Under the pieces are notes generated by a model. The model ran no database searches. It was given only the letters and a program-made list of their open reading frames with translations, and was not told the origin of the DNA. 64,000 nucleotides of DNA from Ferribacterium limneticum (GTDB taxonomy: Bacteria > Pseudomonadota > Gammaproteobacteria > Burkholderiales > Rhodocyclaceae): positions 3,635,501-3,699,500 of the forward strand of contig NZ_CP075191.1 in the NCBI RefSeq assembly GCF_020510625.1, read 5' to 3'. Both the position numbers and the translations under genes were made by a program. This document shows, piece by piece, positions 42,075 to 51,912 of this stretch. Positions within the stretch are counted from its first letter, which is position 1; each line of letters starts with the position of its first letter.

Positions 42075-43015
42075 CCAAGATCGTCGAAGTCGCCGCCGCC
42101 GTCATGCTGCGCGCCGATAGCCGCGAATTCCTGCTCGCCCAGCGCCCGGAAGGCAAGGTCTATGCTGGTTACTGGGAATTCCCCGGTGGCAAGGTCGAGC
42201 CGGGCGAGACGGTCCGCCAGGCACTGATCCGCGAACTGCAGGAGGAGCTGGGCATCACGGTCACCGCCTGCTCCCCGTGGCTGACCCGCCAATTCACCTA
42301 TCCGCACGCCACCGTCCGCCTGAACTTCTGGCGGGTCACGGCCTGGGATGGCGAGATCGGCATCACCGCACCGCTCGAACACTCGGCGGTCGAATGGCAA
42401 AAAACGGGAGCAGCCGCCAGCGTCGCCCCCATCCTGCCGGCCAACGATCCCATCCTGAAAGCGCTATCGCTACCGACAACGATGGCCATCACGATGGCAG
42501 AAAACGAAGGCACCGAACGCCAACTGGAACGCCTCGAAGAAGCCCTGAATGCCGGCCTGCGCCTGATCCAGATTCGCGACAAGACCTTGCCGCCGGCCCA
42601 TCGCCTGTGGTTTGCCGAAGCCGTACGGCAACTGGCCCGCAGCCATGGCGCGCTTCTTGTCATCAACGACGACGAGCAACTGGCCAGACGCATCGGCGCC
42701 GATGGCCTGCACCTATCGGCGGCACGGCTGGCTGCCTGCCAGCAACGCCCGGATTTCACCTGGGTGGGCGCCTCCTGCCACAGCGCGGCAGAAATCAGCC
42801 GGGCCGGCGAACTTGGCCTCGATTACGCCTTGTTGGGTCCGGTCTTGCCGACGCCGACCCATCCTGAATCAAGCGGACTCGGCTGGGCTGAATTCGAAAG
42901 CTTGTTGGCTGGCAATACGCTGCCGGTGTTTGCGCTGGGCGGCATGAAAACGGAAATGATGGCCGAGGCTCAAGCCCACGGCGCCCACGGCCTGGCGCTT
43001 ATGCGCGGCTGGTAG
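42071..43015 (+). CDS. Nudix (MutT-like) and thiamine-phosphate synthase-like fusion
   Basis: 314 aa, two enzymes in one chain. Residues 1-130: MutT-type Nudix hydrolase, box [23 protein letters not shown]; it should clear 8-oxo-dGTP. Residues 150-314: ThiE/TenI-like TIM barrel with [35 protein letters not shown] and [13 protein letters not shown]; the end GLALMRGW is conserved. The fusion is known in beta- and gammaproteobacteria. Its thiamine role is uncertain because the barrel lacks other thi genes nearby. Ends overlapping yacG by 17 bp on opposite strands. Confidence 0.92.
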   Translation: MTKIVEVAAAVMLRADSREFLLAQRPEGKVYAGYWEFPGGKVEPGETVRQALIRELQEELGITVTACSPWLTRQFTYPHATVRLNFWRVTAWDGEIGITAPLEHSAVEWQKTGAAASVAPILPANDPILKALSLPTTMAITMAENEGTERQLERLEEALNAGLRLIQIRDKTLPPAHRLWFAEAVRQLARSHGALLVINDDEQLARRIGADGLHLSAARLAACQQRPDFTWVGASCHSAAEISRAGELGLDYALLGPVLPTPTHPESSGLGWAEFESLLAGNTLPVFALGGMKTEMMAEAQAHGAHGLALMRGW

Positions 43016-43196
43016 GATCGGGCTCCATGCCCGGTTCGTTGCTGTCTTCCTGCACCGGAATCCGGTAGGAATCGCTGGCCCAGCAACCGAGATCGATCTG
43101 TTTGCAACGTTCCGAGCAGAAGGGGCGCCACGGATTCTCTGGCGCCCACAGGGCGTCTTCACCGCATTGCGGACAACGGACCTTGCGCACGGTCAT
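42999..43196 (-). CDS. yacG: DNA gyrase inhibitor YacG
   Basis: 65 aa zinc protein: [36 protein letters not shown] with C-x2-C and C-x3-C ligands and the conserved basic and Trp residues. It binds GyrB and inhibits gyrase supercoiling, so it acts on chromosome topology. It shares one base with the zapD stop, and the conserved zapD-yacG order supports the call. Its C-terminal acidic tail overlaps the convergent fusion gene. Confidence 0.95.
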   Translation of the reverse strand: MTVRKVRCPQCGEDALWAPENPWRPFCSERCKQIDLGCWASDSYRIPVQEDSNEPGMEPDPTSRA

Positions 43197-43957
43197 TACA
43201 GATTACAAAACGTGAGATCGAAATCGACATCGCGCTCGCAACCCCGGGCCTTGATTTCGCCGGCCGGCGGCTTGGTGAAGCGGATATTCAGGAAATACTT
43301 GTTGGCGCTGACTTCGGGAATCGCCGGCTCGTCGACATTCACCGTGACGCGCACCATCTGGGCGGCGGAGCCACCAAGATTGAGCTGGAACTGGCCATTG
43401 GTTGCCGTGTAGTTCTTCGGCCGACCGCTGGAGCGCAGCAGGCGCAGCACGATGGCTGCTGCATCGCGCAAGGGCAGCATGGGCTTGATCCAGCCATCCA
43501 GCGCTTCGCGCCGGACTTCGGGGGCACGATGCAGCCACCAGTGATAGGATGGCAGATCGAATTCGCAGACGCCGCCAGGAATTGCGGCGCGGCTCTTGAT
43601 GCTCATCAGCCAATCGTTTTCGCGCAGGTATTGGCCGATCTTGCCAGCCATGCCGAGCAAGGCAGCTGACGACTGTTCGATTTCGTACAGTGCGCCGGAG
43701 AGGGCTTCTTCGGAAATTTCCGGGTTGTTGCGGAAGGCTAGCAGGGTCTGGCGCTGACGCTCCAGTTCCTGAATCAGGTCCATCTTCAGGTCGGCGCGCC
43801 CGGCCACCTCAAGGATCTCGAACATCGAGACCAGTGCTGCGTGGTGCTCGAGGGCACCGTCTTCCTGGGCGAAGTACGCAGTTTTTTCGAACAAATCCTC
43901 AAGACGCAGCAGGGTGCGGATGCGCTCATTGAACGGATATTCGTAAGTAATCACGCG
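43196..43957 (-). CDS. zapD: Cell division protein ZapD
   Basis: 253 aa from the GTG at 43957 ([22 protein letters not shown], the family N-terminus); this matches the usual ZapD length of about 250. A TTG at 44011 would add 18 residues. ZapD cross-links FtsZ filaments in the division ring. Helical domain [12 protein letters not shown] and beta domain with [14 protein letters not shown] and a C-terminal DVDFDLTFC are seen. It lies between coaE (upstream) and yacG (downstream). Confidence 0.95.
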   Translation of the reverse strand, partial: RVITYEYPFNERIRTLLRLEDLFEKTAYFAQEDGALEHHAALVSMFEILEVAGRADLKMDLIQELERQRQTLLAFRNNPEISEEALSGALYEIEQSSAALLGMAGKIGQYLRENDWLMSIKSRAAIPGGVCEFDLPSYHWWLHRAPEVRREALDGWIKPMLPLRDAAAIVLRLLRSSGRPKNYTATNGQFQLNLGGSAAQMVRVTVNVDEPAIPEVSANKYFLNIRFTKPPAGEIKARGCERDVDFDLTFCNL

Positions 43958-44014
43958 ACTAGTGGCCTGGAGAACGGAAAATTTTGTTAATTCTGAGCCA
44001 TTTGCAGTCAAATC

Positions 44015-44638
44015 TCAACAGGAAGCTTTAACTTTTTCAGCCGAAAGCATTAGATACTTCCGATGCAAGACAGCGACCTGGACATGAAGTTTTGCCTGAT
44101 CGGCATCATTGACAACGACATCGTTCGCCACGGCCAGTCGTTGCTGCCGAGTTGCCTGGACAGCCATGATCGCTTTCACCTCATCGACCAGCATGCCGTT
44201 ACGAGCCATGACCCGCTCTATTTGCAGGCTTTCCGGGCAATCGACCACGACAATTCGGTCGCAGCGTTCGCGGTAGGTGCCGGATTCAACCAGCAAGGGC
44301 ACCGCCAGAATCACATAAGGCGAACCGGCGGCGCGACAACGCTCGGCCGACAATTGGCGAATCAGCGGATGCAGGATGCCTTCCAGCCGGACTCTGGCCG
44401 ATGGATCGGCGAAAACCAGTTGGCGCATGGCTGCGCGATCCATCGCCCCGTCCACCGCGGCAACAGCCGCCCCGAATTCGGCGACCAGGGCCGGCATCGC
44501 CGCCCCGCCAACGCCGGTCAACTCGTGTGCGATGGCATCCGTATCGACTAGCGTCGCCCCTTGCTCGACAAACAAATCGGCGACCGTGCTTTTGCCGCTG
44601 CCGATACCGCCCGTCAGGCCGACGACGAAGTCACTCAT
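44015..44638 (-). CDS. coaE: Dephospho-CoA kinase
   Basis: 207 aa. P-loop GLTGGIGSGKSTVADLF at the N-terminus, then the substrate block DTDAIAHELTGVGG and ILHPLIRQ, and VAVPLLVESG-like AVPLLVESGTYRERCDRIVVVDCPE. It phosphorylates dephospho-CoA at the 3'-OH as the last step of CoA synthesis. It overlaps the SPOR-domain gene by 4 bp upstream. The coaE-zapD-yacG order is widespread in betaproteobacteria. Another CoA gene, coaD, lies at 59.8 kb. Confidence 0.96.
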   Translation of the reverse strand: MSDFVVGLTGGIGSGKSTVADLFVEQGATLVDTDAIAHELTGVGGAAMPALVAEFGAAVAAVDGAMDRAAMRQLVFADPSARVRLEGILHPLIRQLSAERCRAAGSPYVILAVPLLVESGTYRERCDRIVVVDCPESLQIERVMARNGMLVDEVKAIMAVQATRQQRLAVANDVVVNDADQAKLHVQVAVLHRKYLMLSAEKVKASC

Positions 44639-45378
44639 TTGCAGAGCAGGGCGTCAGCCTTGGGCAAAACCTTGCCGGCAGCGGCGATCAGGGCGCTCTT
44701 GTCGGTCGCCGGGCCTGTAGCCAGCAGTTTCACCGTGCTGTCCTTGCCCGGGCGCGGCGCCACACGGGCTGAACGAACCCCCTTGGCCTTCAGTTCGGCC
44801 AGACGATCCTGAGCCCCCTTTTCGGAGGAAAAGACGCCGAGCGAAATGGCATGGCGATTGACGCCTTCCTGAACCACGAAGAAGTCGGTAATTTCCAGTT
44901 CGCGCAATTCGCTGCCCTTCTTCTCTGCTTCGGCCTTGCTGGCCTGCGGCTGGATATACACCCACCAGCCATTTCCTTCTGCCGCGATCGTCCGCCGGGT
45001 GACCTTGAAATCCTTGAATTTGGTAGCCACCACGCCGGCCAGACGATCGGCGTCGGCAACGGCCAGATGGTCCCACGCCAGGCAAACCGACGGCACCTCG
45101 ACGACCTTGGCCACCTCCTCCTTGCTTGCCTCTTCCTTGGCCGCCTCGGGCAGCACAGGGACGGCCGGCACCGGCGCGGGGGCTTCCTCCTTGACCGGCT
45201 CGCTTGCCTTGACAGGCGCCGCCGGCGCCTCGCCGCGGGAAACGATGCGCATGCGCTCCGGGCTCACCTGATGCTCGATCCGCCCGGCATCGGGATTGTC
45301 GAGCCGGCCGAAATAGCCGGCGCCAAAGGCGTAGAACAGCAGGTTGCCGAGCACCAGCAGGAAGACGAGCGCTTTCAC
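44635..45378 (-). CDS. SPOR-domain inner-membrane protein
   Basis: 247 aa. N-terminal membrane span (ALVFLLVLGNLLFYAFGAGYF), then an Ala/Pro/Glu/Lys-rich linker (about residues 50-95), a central domain and a C-terminal SPOR domain (about 155-230, VNRHAISLGVFSSEKGAQDRLAELKAKGV). SPOR domains bind denuded glycan at the septum, so a role in cell wall or division is likely, which fits zapD downstream. It overlaps coaE by 4 bp and lies just 5 bp before the trpB2-like stop on the other side. Confidence 0.85.
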   Translation of the reverse strand: MKALVFLLVLGNLLFYAFGAGYFGRLDNPDAGRIEHQVSPERMRIVSRGEAPAAPVKASEPVKEEAPAPVPAVPVLPEAAKEEASKEEVAKVVEVPSVCLAWDHLAVADADRLAGVVATKFKDFKVTRRTIAAEGNGWWVYIQPQASKAEAEKKGSELRELEITDFFVVQEGVNRHAISLGVFSSEKGAQDRLAELKAKGVRSARVAPRPGKDSTVKLLATGPATDKSALIAAAGKVLPKADALLCK

Positions 45379-45382
45379 CGGA

Positions 45383-46747
45383 TCAACCCACCTTCGGCAA
45401 ATGTTTCAGCGACTCGGTAATCGCTTCGGCCGGGTAGTCGTAATCTTCCAATTGGCCGGAGAAATACTTGTCGTACGAAGCCATGTCGAAGTGGCCGTGG
45501 CCGGTCAGGCTGAACAGGATGGTCTTCGCCTCGCCGGTGACCTTGCATTTGAGCGCCTCGTCGATGGCGGCGCGGATGGCGTGACAGGATTCCGGCGCCG
45601 GGATGATGCCTTCGGCCCGGGCGAACTGCACGCCGGCCTCGAAAGTGGCGACCTGCGGCACGGCCAGCGCCTCGATGCGGCCTTCGTGCAGCAGCTGCGA
45701 AACAAGCGGCGAATCGCCGTGGTAACGCAGGCCGCCGGCGTGGATGCCGGGCGGCATGAAGTCGTGGCCCAGCGTGTACATCTTCATGATCGGCGTGTAG
45801 CCGGACACATCGCCGTAGTCGTAGGCGTAGTGGCCCTTGGTCAGCGTCGGGCAGGAGGTCGGCTCGACCGCGATGCAGCGCAGGTTGGCAGCGCGCTTGT
45901 CGCCGGCGGCCTTGTCGGCGAGGAAGGGGAAGGCAATGCCGCCAAAGCTGGAACCGCCGCCGCAAGGACCGAAGATCACGTCGGGATAGAGGCCGATCTT
46001 GTCGAACTGCTTCTTGGCTTCGAGGCCGATGACCGTCTGGTGCAGCAGCACATGGTTGAGCACGGAACCGAGGGTGTAGCAGGTGCCGGCTTCGGCCGCG
46101 GCTTCCTCGACGGCTTCGGAAATGGCCAGGCCGAGCGAGCCCTGGTTGTCCGGGTCGGCGGCCAGCGCGGCGCGACCGGCATTGGTCAGGTTGCTCGGGC
46201 TGGCGAAGACGTCGGCGCCCCAGGTCTGCATCATCGAGCGGCGGAAAGGCTTCTGCTCGTAGCTGACCTTGACCATGAAGACGCGCACCGGCAGGCCGAA
46301 CATCTGGCCGGCGAAGGCAATCGACGAGCCCCACTGGCCGGCACCGGTTTCGGTGGTCAGCCGCTTGGTACCGGCGATCTTGTTGAAATAGGCTTGCGGC
46401 ACGGCGGAGTTCGGCTTGTGCGAACCGGCCGGCGAGGCGCCTTCGTACTTGTAGAAAATCTTGGCCGGCGTGCCGAGCGCCTGTTCGAGACGCAGGGCGC
46501 GGCAGAGCGGGACCGGGCGCCACAGGGCGTAGATCTGGCGGACTTCTTCGGGAATGGCGATCCAGCGTTCTGCCGACATTTCCTGTTCGAGGATCGGCCC
46601 GGGGAAGATCGCCCCCATCGCTTCCGGCGGCACCGGGTTGCCATCGGGACCAAGCGGCGGAGCCGGCGGATTGACCATGTCGGCGACGACGTTGTACCAG
46701 TGGGTGGGGATTTCTTCTTGTTCAAGGTTGATGCGTAGCGGCGTCAC
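45383..46747 (-). CDS. TrpB2-type tryptophan synthase beta-like PLP enzyme
   Basis: 454 aa from the GTG at 46747, with GGGAGAG just upstream. The PLP Lys is in [17 protein letters not shown], followed by [18 protein letters not shown] and the phosphate loop [12 protein letters not shown]. The N-terminus [12 protein letters not shown] and length fit the TrpB2 group, which lacks the usual TrpA partner; no trpA is near. It condenses indole and serine in tested TrpB2 members, but the native substrate may differ. It is 5 bp from the SPOR gene. Confidence 0.92.
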   Translation of the reverse strand: MTPLRINLEQEEIPTHWYNVVADMVNPPAPPLGPDGNPVPPEAMGAIFPGPILEQEMSAERWIAIPEEVRQIYALWRPVPLCRALRLEQALGTPAKIFYKYEGASPAGSHKPNSAVPQAYFNKIAGTKRLTTETGAGQWGSSIAFAGQMFGLPVRVFMVKVSYEQKPFRRSMMQTWGADVFASPSNLTNAGRAALAADPDNQGSLGLAISEAVEEAAAEAGTCYTLGSVLNHVLLHQTVIGLEAKKQFDKIGLYPDVIFGPCGGGSSFGGIAFPFLADKAAGDKRAANLRCIAVEPTSCPTLTKGHYAYDYGDVSGYTPIMKMYTLGHDFMPPGIHAGGLRYHGDSPLVSQLLHEGRIEALAVPQVATFEAGVQFARAEGIIPAPESCHAIRAAIDEALKCKVTGEAKTILFSLTGHGHFDMASYDKYFSGQLEDYDYPAEAITESLKHLPKVG

Positions 46748-46909
46748 TTTTCTCTCCCTGCAAGCGGCGACTGAAAGGCGGTAAGTTACTCCAAAAGCAT
46801 CTGCCAACCAAGGGAGGCTGTGGATTTTGGGCTTTTTTCCGGGGGACTGCCGAAAGTGCCGGCACGAGCGGTTAAAGTACGTGCTGCCATCCGTTTCGAC
46901 CTGCCTATC

Positions 46910-47476
46910 GTGTCTGACCCAACGCTTTTTCCTTTGTTTTGTCACCCGACGACCCCATGTCCGGCCGTCGACTGTGTCGTTGTTTCGGTGGCGCCGACAA
47001 ATGATGGCGGGCTGCACCTGCGCTATCGGGTCAGCGGCCAGCCAGGCGCGCTTTGCCTGCCCGAACCGCAAGCTGCCGGCCCGGCCGATGGCTTGTGGCA
47101 ACACACCTGTTGCGAACTATTTGTCGCCACCGGCCATGGCAATGCCTACCGGGAATTCAACTTTTCTCCATCCGGCCAATGGGCGGTTTACGCCTTCAGC
47201 GACTATCGTCAACCCGACACCGCTTTTGCCCCACAAACAGCCCCACAAACAGCCCCACAAATCAGCCTCAGGCAGCAGGCCGACGGCTTTGAACTGGCGG
47301 CCACGCTGGCGGCCAGCCTGCTGCCAGATCAGGCCATCCTCCAGCTAGGAGTGACGGCTGTCATCGAAGCCGCCAACGGCAGCAAGAGCTACTGGGCGCT
47401 GACGCATTGCGCCGCCCAGCCCGACTTTCACCCCCGCCAGAGCTTCACGCTGGCTTTCGACCGCAACGCATCATGA
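46910..47476 (+). CDS. DOMON-like domain protein
   Basis: 188 aa from the GTG at 46910 (an in-frame GTG at 46820 is also possible, with GGAGG 3 nt upstream). The beta-sandwich blocks [52 protein letters not shown] and [19 protein letters not shown] are typical of this family, related to carbohydrate-binding modules. Cys-Cys in the second block is a heme-binding DOMON-like spot but unproven. It contains a 12-bp tandem repeat encoding APQT. The NamZ-like gene starts at its stop. Confidence 0.8.
   Translation: MSDPTLFPLFCHPTTPCPAVDCVVVSVAPTNDGGLHLRYRVSGQPGALCLPEPQAAGPADGLWQHTCCELFVATGHGNAYREFNFSPSGQWAVYAFSDYRQPDTAFAPQTAPQTAPQISLRQQADGFELAATLAASLLPDQAILQLGVTAVIEAANGSKSYWALTHCAAQPDFHPRQSFTLAFDRNAS
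47228..47261 (+). repeat. Three tandem copies of a 12-bp unit in the DOMON-like gene
   Basis: GCCCCACAAACA repeats at 47228, 47240 and 47252 (last copy incomplete), adding [11 protein letters not shown] in frame. Slippage could change the copy number in multiples of 4 residues without breaking the frame. Confidence 0.85.
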
Positions 47477-48699
47477 CCCAGACCATCCAGTTCGCGCCCT
47501 TGTTCGGTATCGACCGCCTGATCACCGACCCCGCCCTGCGCCGCCCGCTGGCCGGCCAGCGCATCGCCCTGCTCGCCCACCCGGCCTCGGTCACCGCCGA
47601 CCTCACGCACTCGCTCGACGCCCTGGCCGCCCTGCCCAACATCAAGCTGAGTGCCGCCTTCGGCCCGCAGCACGGCCTGCGCGGCGACAAGCAGGACAAC
47701 ATGGTCGAGTCGCCCAATTTCCTCGACCCGCAACTCGGCATCCCGGTCTTCAGTCTGTACGGCGAAGTCCGCCGGCCGACCGACGCAATGATGGACACTT
47801 TCGACGTGCTGCTCGTCGATCTGCAGGACCTCGGCTGCCGCATCTACACCTTCATCACGACGCTGCGCTATGTGCTCGAAGCCGCCGCCAAACATGGCAA
47901 GAGCGTCTGGGTGCTCGACCGCCCCAACCCGGCCGGCCGCCCCGTCGAAGGCCTGACCCTGCGCGAGGGTTGGGAGAGCTTCGTCGGCGCCGGCGCCATG
48001 CCCATGCGTCACGGCCTGACCATGGGCGAACTCGGCCATTGGTTCATTGCCACGCTGAAACTGGATGTCGACTACCGGGTGATCACGATGCAAGGCTGGC
48101 AGCCCGACGCCGCCCCCGGCTACGGCTGGCCGCTCGGTGAACGGACCTGGATCAACCCCAGCCCGAACGCACCTAACCTCTGGATGGCCCGCGCCTATGC
48201 CGGCACCGTGATGCTTGAAGGCGCCACACTGAGCGAAGGCCGCGGCACGACGAGACCGCTGGAAATTTTCGGTGCGCCGGACATCGATGCCCGCGCCGTG
48301 ATCGCCGAGATGCAGGCTTTTGCCCCGCATTGGCTCAAGGGCTGCAAACTGCGCGAAATCTGGTTCGAACCGACCTTTCACAAGCACGCCGGCAAGCTCA
48401 ACCATGGCGTGCAGATCCATTGCGAGGGGCCGTACTACGACCACGCCGCCTTCCAGCCCTGGCGCATCCAGGCGCTGGGCTTCAAGGCCATTCGCCGGCT
48501 TTACCCCGACTATCCGCTATGGCGCGACTTTGCCTACGAGTACGAACATGACCGGCTGGCCATCGACCTGATCAACGGCTCACCCTTGCTGCGGGAATGG
48601 GTTGATGCACCGGAGAGCACCCCGGACGAGCTGGATGCCTGGGCAAAGAGCGACGAACTCGCCTGGAAAGAGGCAAGCGAAACCTTCCTGCTTTATTGA
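47473..48699 (+). CDS. NamZ-like exo-beta-N-acetylmuramidase (DUF1343)
   Basis: 408 aa. ATG 47473 overlaps the upstream stop (ATGA). DUF1343 blocks: GIDRLITDP, LLAHPASVTADLTHSLDAL, FGPQHGLRGDKQDNMVES, VFSLYGEVRRPTDAMM, VDLQDLGCRIYTFITTL and WVLDRPNPAGRPVEG. NamZ of Bacillus subtilis in this family cleaves terminal N-acetylmuramic acid, so peptidoglycan recycling or turnover is expected. There is no signal peptide, so a cytosolic form is likely. No murQ or nagZ is nearby. Confidence 0.9.
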   Translation: MTQTIQFAPLFGIDRLITDPALRRPLAGQRIALLAHPASVTADLTHSLDALAALPNIKLSAAFGPQHGLRGDKQDNMVESPNFLDPQLGIPVFSLYGEVRRPTDAMMDTFDVLLVDLQDLGCRIYTFITTLRYVLEAAAKHGKSVWVLDRPNPAGRPVEGLTLREGWESFVGAGAMPMRHGLTMGELGHWFIATLKLDVDYRVITMQGWQPDAAPGYGWPLGERTWINPSPNAPNLWMARAYAGTVMLEGATLSEGRGTTRPLEIFGAPDIDARAVIAEMQAFAPHWLKGCKLREIWFEPTFHKHAGKLNHGVQIHCEGPYYDHAAFQPWRIQALGFKAIRRLYPDYPLWRDFAYEYEHDRLAIDLINGSPLLREWVDAPESTPDELDAWAKSDELAWKEASETFLLY

Positions 48700-48801
48700 A
48701 CGATTTCCCGGAAAAAATGCCCGGCGAAAATCGCTATCTATCGTCAATACCTGTTGCTAATATCCATCCTGGTTCAGACGATAAACCCGAGCGAGGTTCG
48801 C

Positions 48802-51800
48802 GTGCTTCAACGCCGGCGCATCATGGTTGATTGTTGGCTCAGCCGAGCCATGGCCCTGTTCTGCCTGCTTTTTGGCCTGTTATCAGCGGCACATGGCGGC
48901 GAACCAGAAAGCGTGGCGAGCGAAGCCAGAAAGCCGGCGAAATTCGCGGTTCTGGCTTTCCGGCCCAAGCCGGAAACGGAAGCGCGCTGGCAACCGCTGA
49001 TCGACTACCTCAACAGCACCCAGCCGAGCCAGCCGATCACGCTGGTCGTGCTCAACTACCCGGAACTGGAAGCCGCCGTCAAAAACAAACAGGTCGATTT
49101 CGTCCTGACCCAGCCGGCGCATTACATCCTGCTGGCCCAGCGGGAACATCTGCTCTCCCCGCTGGCCACGCTGCTTGAAAAAGAGGGTGGCCAGGCACTG
49201 GCCAGTTTTGGCGGCGTCATCGTGACGCGCAGCGACCGCAGCGATATCCAGCGCCTCTCCGATCTGCGCGGCAAACGCATCGCCACCAGTAGCACGACAT
49301 CGCTCGGCAGCTATCAGATGCAAGCCTTCGAACTGCAGCAGGTCGGCATCCAGCTACCCGGCGACGCCCGGATCATCGAGACCGGCCAGCCGCAGGACAA
49401 GGCCATTCAGGAACTGCTGGCCGGACGGGCCGACGCGGCTTTCATTCGCACCGGCGTCCTCGAAGCCATGCAAAAGGAAACCAAGCTGGATACCCGCCAG
49501 CTGCGAGTCATCAATGCGCAGCCCCCGGGCGATTTCCCGCTGATCCGCTCAACCCGGCTCTACCCGGAATGGCCGGTCGCTGCAATGCCCTGGACAGAGG
49601 GCAACCTGGCCCGGCAGATTGCCGCAGCCATCCTTTCCCTGCCGCCGGACGGGGATGCCGCCCGGGCTGCGAATATTCATGGCTTCACCATTCCCGGCGA
49701 CTACCGCCCGATTGACGAACTGATGCGCCAGCTCCGCCAGCCGCCGTTCGACGCGCCACCCAAGTTCACGATCAATGATGTTTTTGCGCAATTTGGCGCC
49801 ATCATTGCGATCCTCTCCATTCTCGGCATCGGCATCATGCTGATCATCGTCCTGGCCCTGATCCGCTCGATCCGCCGCCTCAAGGACGAGCGCTCGCGAA
49901 CCAAGGCGACGATGGCGCAACTCTCGGCGGCGGAAGCCCGTTTCCGGGCCATTTTCGACAATGTCGAAACCCTGGCCATTCAGGGCTATCTGGCGGATGG
50001 CTCCGTCGCCTACTGGAACAACGCCTCGCAAACCACCTATGGCTACACCGCGCAGGAAGCCCTCGGCAAATCGCTGCTCGACCTGATCATTCCCCCCGCC
50101 ATGCGCGACGGCGTCCAGGGGGCCGTGCAATGGATGTTTGCCCACAAAACGGGCATTCCGCCGGGGCGCCTCAAGTTGCAGCGCAAGGACGGCAGCCCGG
50201 TCGAGGTCTATTCGAGCCATACCGTCATCGACACGGCGGATCAGGGGCCGATGATGTTCTGTCTCGACATCAACCTGACCGAGCTGGTCCATACCGAGCA
50301 GGCGCTGATCGAGAGCGAATCCCGGCAGCGGATGATCCTCCAGACTTTGGGCGAAGGTGTTTACGGCACTGACCTCAATGGCGTTTGCACCTTCATCAAT
50401 CCCGCCGCCCTGGGCTTTCTTGGCCTCAGGGAAGACGAGGTGCTGGGCAAGAATACCCATACCCTGTTCCACCACCATCACGCCGATGGCAGGCCGATCC
50501 CCATCGAAGACTGCCCGCTGATCCTGACTGCGAAGGATGGCCAAAGCCGCCGCCTGGAGGATGTCTTCTGGCGAAAAAATGGCCAGAGTTTCCCGGTTCG
50601 CCTGACCATCACGGCCAAACTGCGCGAGGGGGCGATCACCGGCGTCGTCGTCTCGTTCGCCGATATCAGCGAAAACCGCCGCGTCGCGCAGGAACTGGAA
50701 CAACATCGCAACCATCTTGAGACCCAGGTCAGGCAACGCACCCAGCAACTGGAAATCGCCCGCCAGGCGGCCGAAGCGGCCAATCGCTCGAAGAGTGCCT
50801 TCCTGGCCAACATGAGCCACGAAATACGGACGCCGCTCAATGCCGTGCTCGGCATGGTGCACCTGCTGCGTCGCGACGCGCCGACGCTGGAACAGATCGA
50901 CCGTCTGGACAAGATCGACTCGGCCTCGCAGCATCTGCTGGCAGTTATCAACGATATTCTGGATATTTCGAAAATCGAGGCGGGAAAACTGGTGCTCGAC
51001 GAAACCACCGTCGACATCGCCAGCATCCTCAAACGCGTTGTCTCCGTGCTGGGTGACCGCGCCCGCCAGAAGGGACTCGAATTGCGCGTCGTCGCAGACG
51101 ATTTCCCCCACACCTTTATCGGCGACCCGACACGCATCACCCAGTGCCTGATCAATTACGCCGGCAACGCCATCAAGTTCACCGAGCATGGCAGCGTCAC
51201 CATCAAGGCCCGGCGGATATCCGACGACAGTAGCGGCGTATTGATCCGCTTCGAAGTCGAGGATACGGGCATTGGCATCTCCGACGATGCCATCGATCGC
51301 CTGTTCGGCATTTTCGAGCAGGCCGACAGTTCGACCAGCCGGAAATTCGGCGGCACCGGTCTGGGCCTGGCCATCACCCGCCGCCTGGCCGAGCTGATGG
51401 GCGGCAAGGTCGGCGTCAGCAGCCGCGTCGGGGCCGGCAGCCGCTTCTGGTTTACCGCGCTGCTGAAACCCGGCGACGACGCCATCGATGCCATGACCTC
51501 AACCTTTGCTGGCCTTTCACCAAAAGGCGTCCAGAAAAGCCTGCACGGACGACATCTGCTGGTCGTCGAGGACGAGGCGATCAACCGCGAAATCGCGCTG
51601 GAGCTGCTCAGCGAATTCGGGATCACCGCCGACACCGCCGAAAATGGCCGCCAGGCGCTCGAATTGATCAAGATCCAGCATTACGATCTGGTCCTGATGG
51701 ACATGCAGATGCCGGAAATGGATGGCCTGGAAGCCACCCGGCGGATTCGTGCCCTGCCCGAGCAAAACGCCGTCCCGATCATCGCCATGACCGCCAACGC

Positions 51801-51912
51801 CTTCGCTGAAGACCGCGAGCGCTGCCTCGCCGCCGGCATGAACGACTTCCTGTCCAAGCCGGTTGAACCCGACGACCTCAAGATGCTGCTGCTGCGCTAC
51901 CTCGCCCATTGA
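48802..51912 (+). CDS. Hybrid histidine kinase with periplasmic PhnD-like sensor
   Basis: 1036 aa from the GTG at 48802, which has GAGG 5 nt upstream. A signal/anchor segment ([13 protein letters not shown]) precedes a PhnD-type periplasmic binding domain (about residues 45-310; [34 protein letters not shown]). One membrane span follows (about 325-355), then PAS (about 375-490), a second PAS (about 500-620), HisKA with [14 protein letters not shown] (about 665-735), HATPase with [17 protein letters not shown] (about 775-890) and a receiver domain with [13 protein letters not shown]. PhnD-like sensors suggest phosphonate, phosphite or arsenite-type ligands, unproven. No partner regulator is adjacent; the 3' end overlaps the opposing FAD oxidoreductase by 35 bp. 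Confidence 0.93.
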   Translation: MLQRRRIMVDCWLSRAMALFCLLFGLLSAAHGGEPESVASEARKPAKFAVLAFRPKPETEARWQPLIDYLNSTQPSQPITLVVLNYPELEAAVKNKQVDFVLTQPAHYILLAQREHLLSPLATLLEKEGGQALASFGGVIVTRSDRSDIQRLSDLRGKRIATSSTTSLGSYQMQAFELQQVGIQLPGDARIIETGQPQDKAIQELLAGRADAAFIRTGVLEAMQKETKLDTRQLRVINAQPPGDFPLIRSTRLYPEWPVAAMPWTEGNLARQIAAAILSLPPDGDAARAANIHGFTIPGDYRPIDELMRQLRQPPFDAPPKFTINDVFAQFGAIIAILSILGIGIMLIIVLALIRSIRRLKDERSRTKATMAQLSAAEARFRAIFDNVETLAIQGYLADGSVAYWNNASQTTYGYTAQEALGKSLLDLIIPPAMRDGVQGAVQWMFAHKTGIPPGRLKLQRKDGSPVEVYSSHTVIDTADQGPMMFCLDINLTELVHTEQALIESESRQRMILQTLGEGVYGTDLNGVCTFINPAALGFLGLREDEVLGKNTHTLFHHHHADGRPIPIEDCPLILTAKDGQSRRLEDVFWRKNGQSFPVRLTITAKLREGAITGVVVSFADISENRRVAQELEQHRNHLETQVRQRTQQLEIARQAAEAANRSKSAFLANMSHEIRTPLNAVLGMVHLLRRDAPTLEQIDRLDKIDSASQHLLAVINDILDISKIEAGKLVLDETTVDIASILKRVVSVLGDRARQKGLELRVVADDFPHTFIGDPTRITQCLINYAGNAIKFTEHGSVTIKARRISDDSSGVLIRFEVEDTGIGISDDAIDRLFGIFEQADSSTSRKFGGTGLGLAITRRLAELMGGKVGVSSRVGAGSRFWFTALLKPGDDAIDAMTSTFAGLSPKGVQKSLHGRHLLVVEDEAINREIALELLSEFGITADTAENGRQALELIKIQHYDLVLMDMQMPEMDGLEATRRIRALPEQNAVPIIAMTANAFAEDRERCLAAGMNDFLSKPVEPDDLKMLLLRYLAH

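Noticed and set aside
45344..46738. Long plus-strand frame opposite the trpB2-like gene
   Set aside because: Antisense shadow; the PLP enzyme on the minus strand has every conserved motif.
49549..51189. Long minus-strand frame opposite the hybrid kinase
   Set aside because: Shadow of the kinase coding frame; no start signal and no domain.
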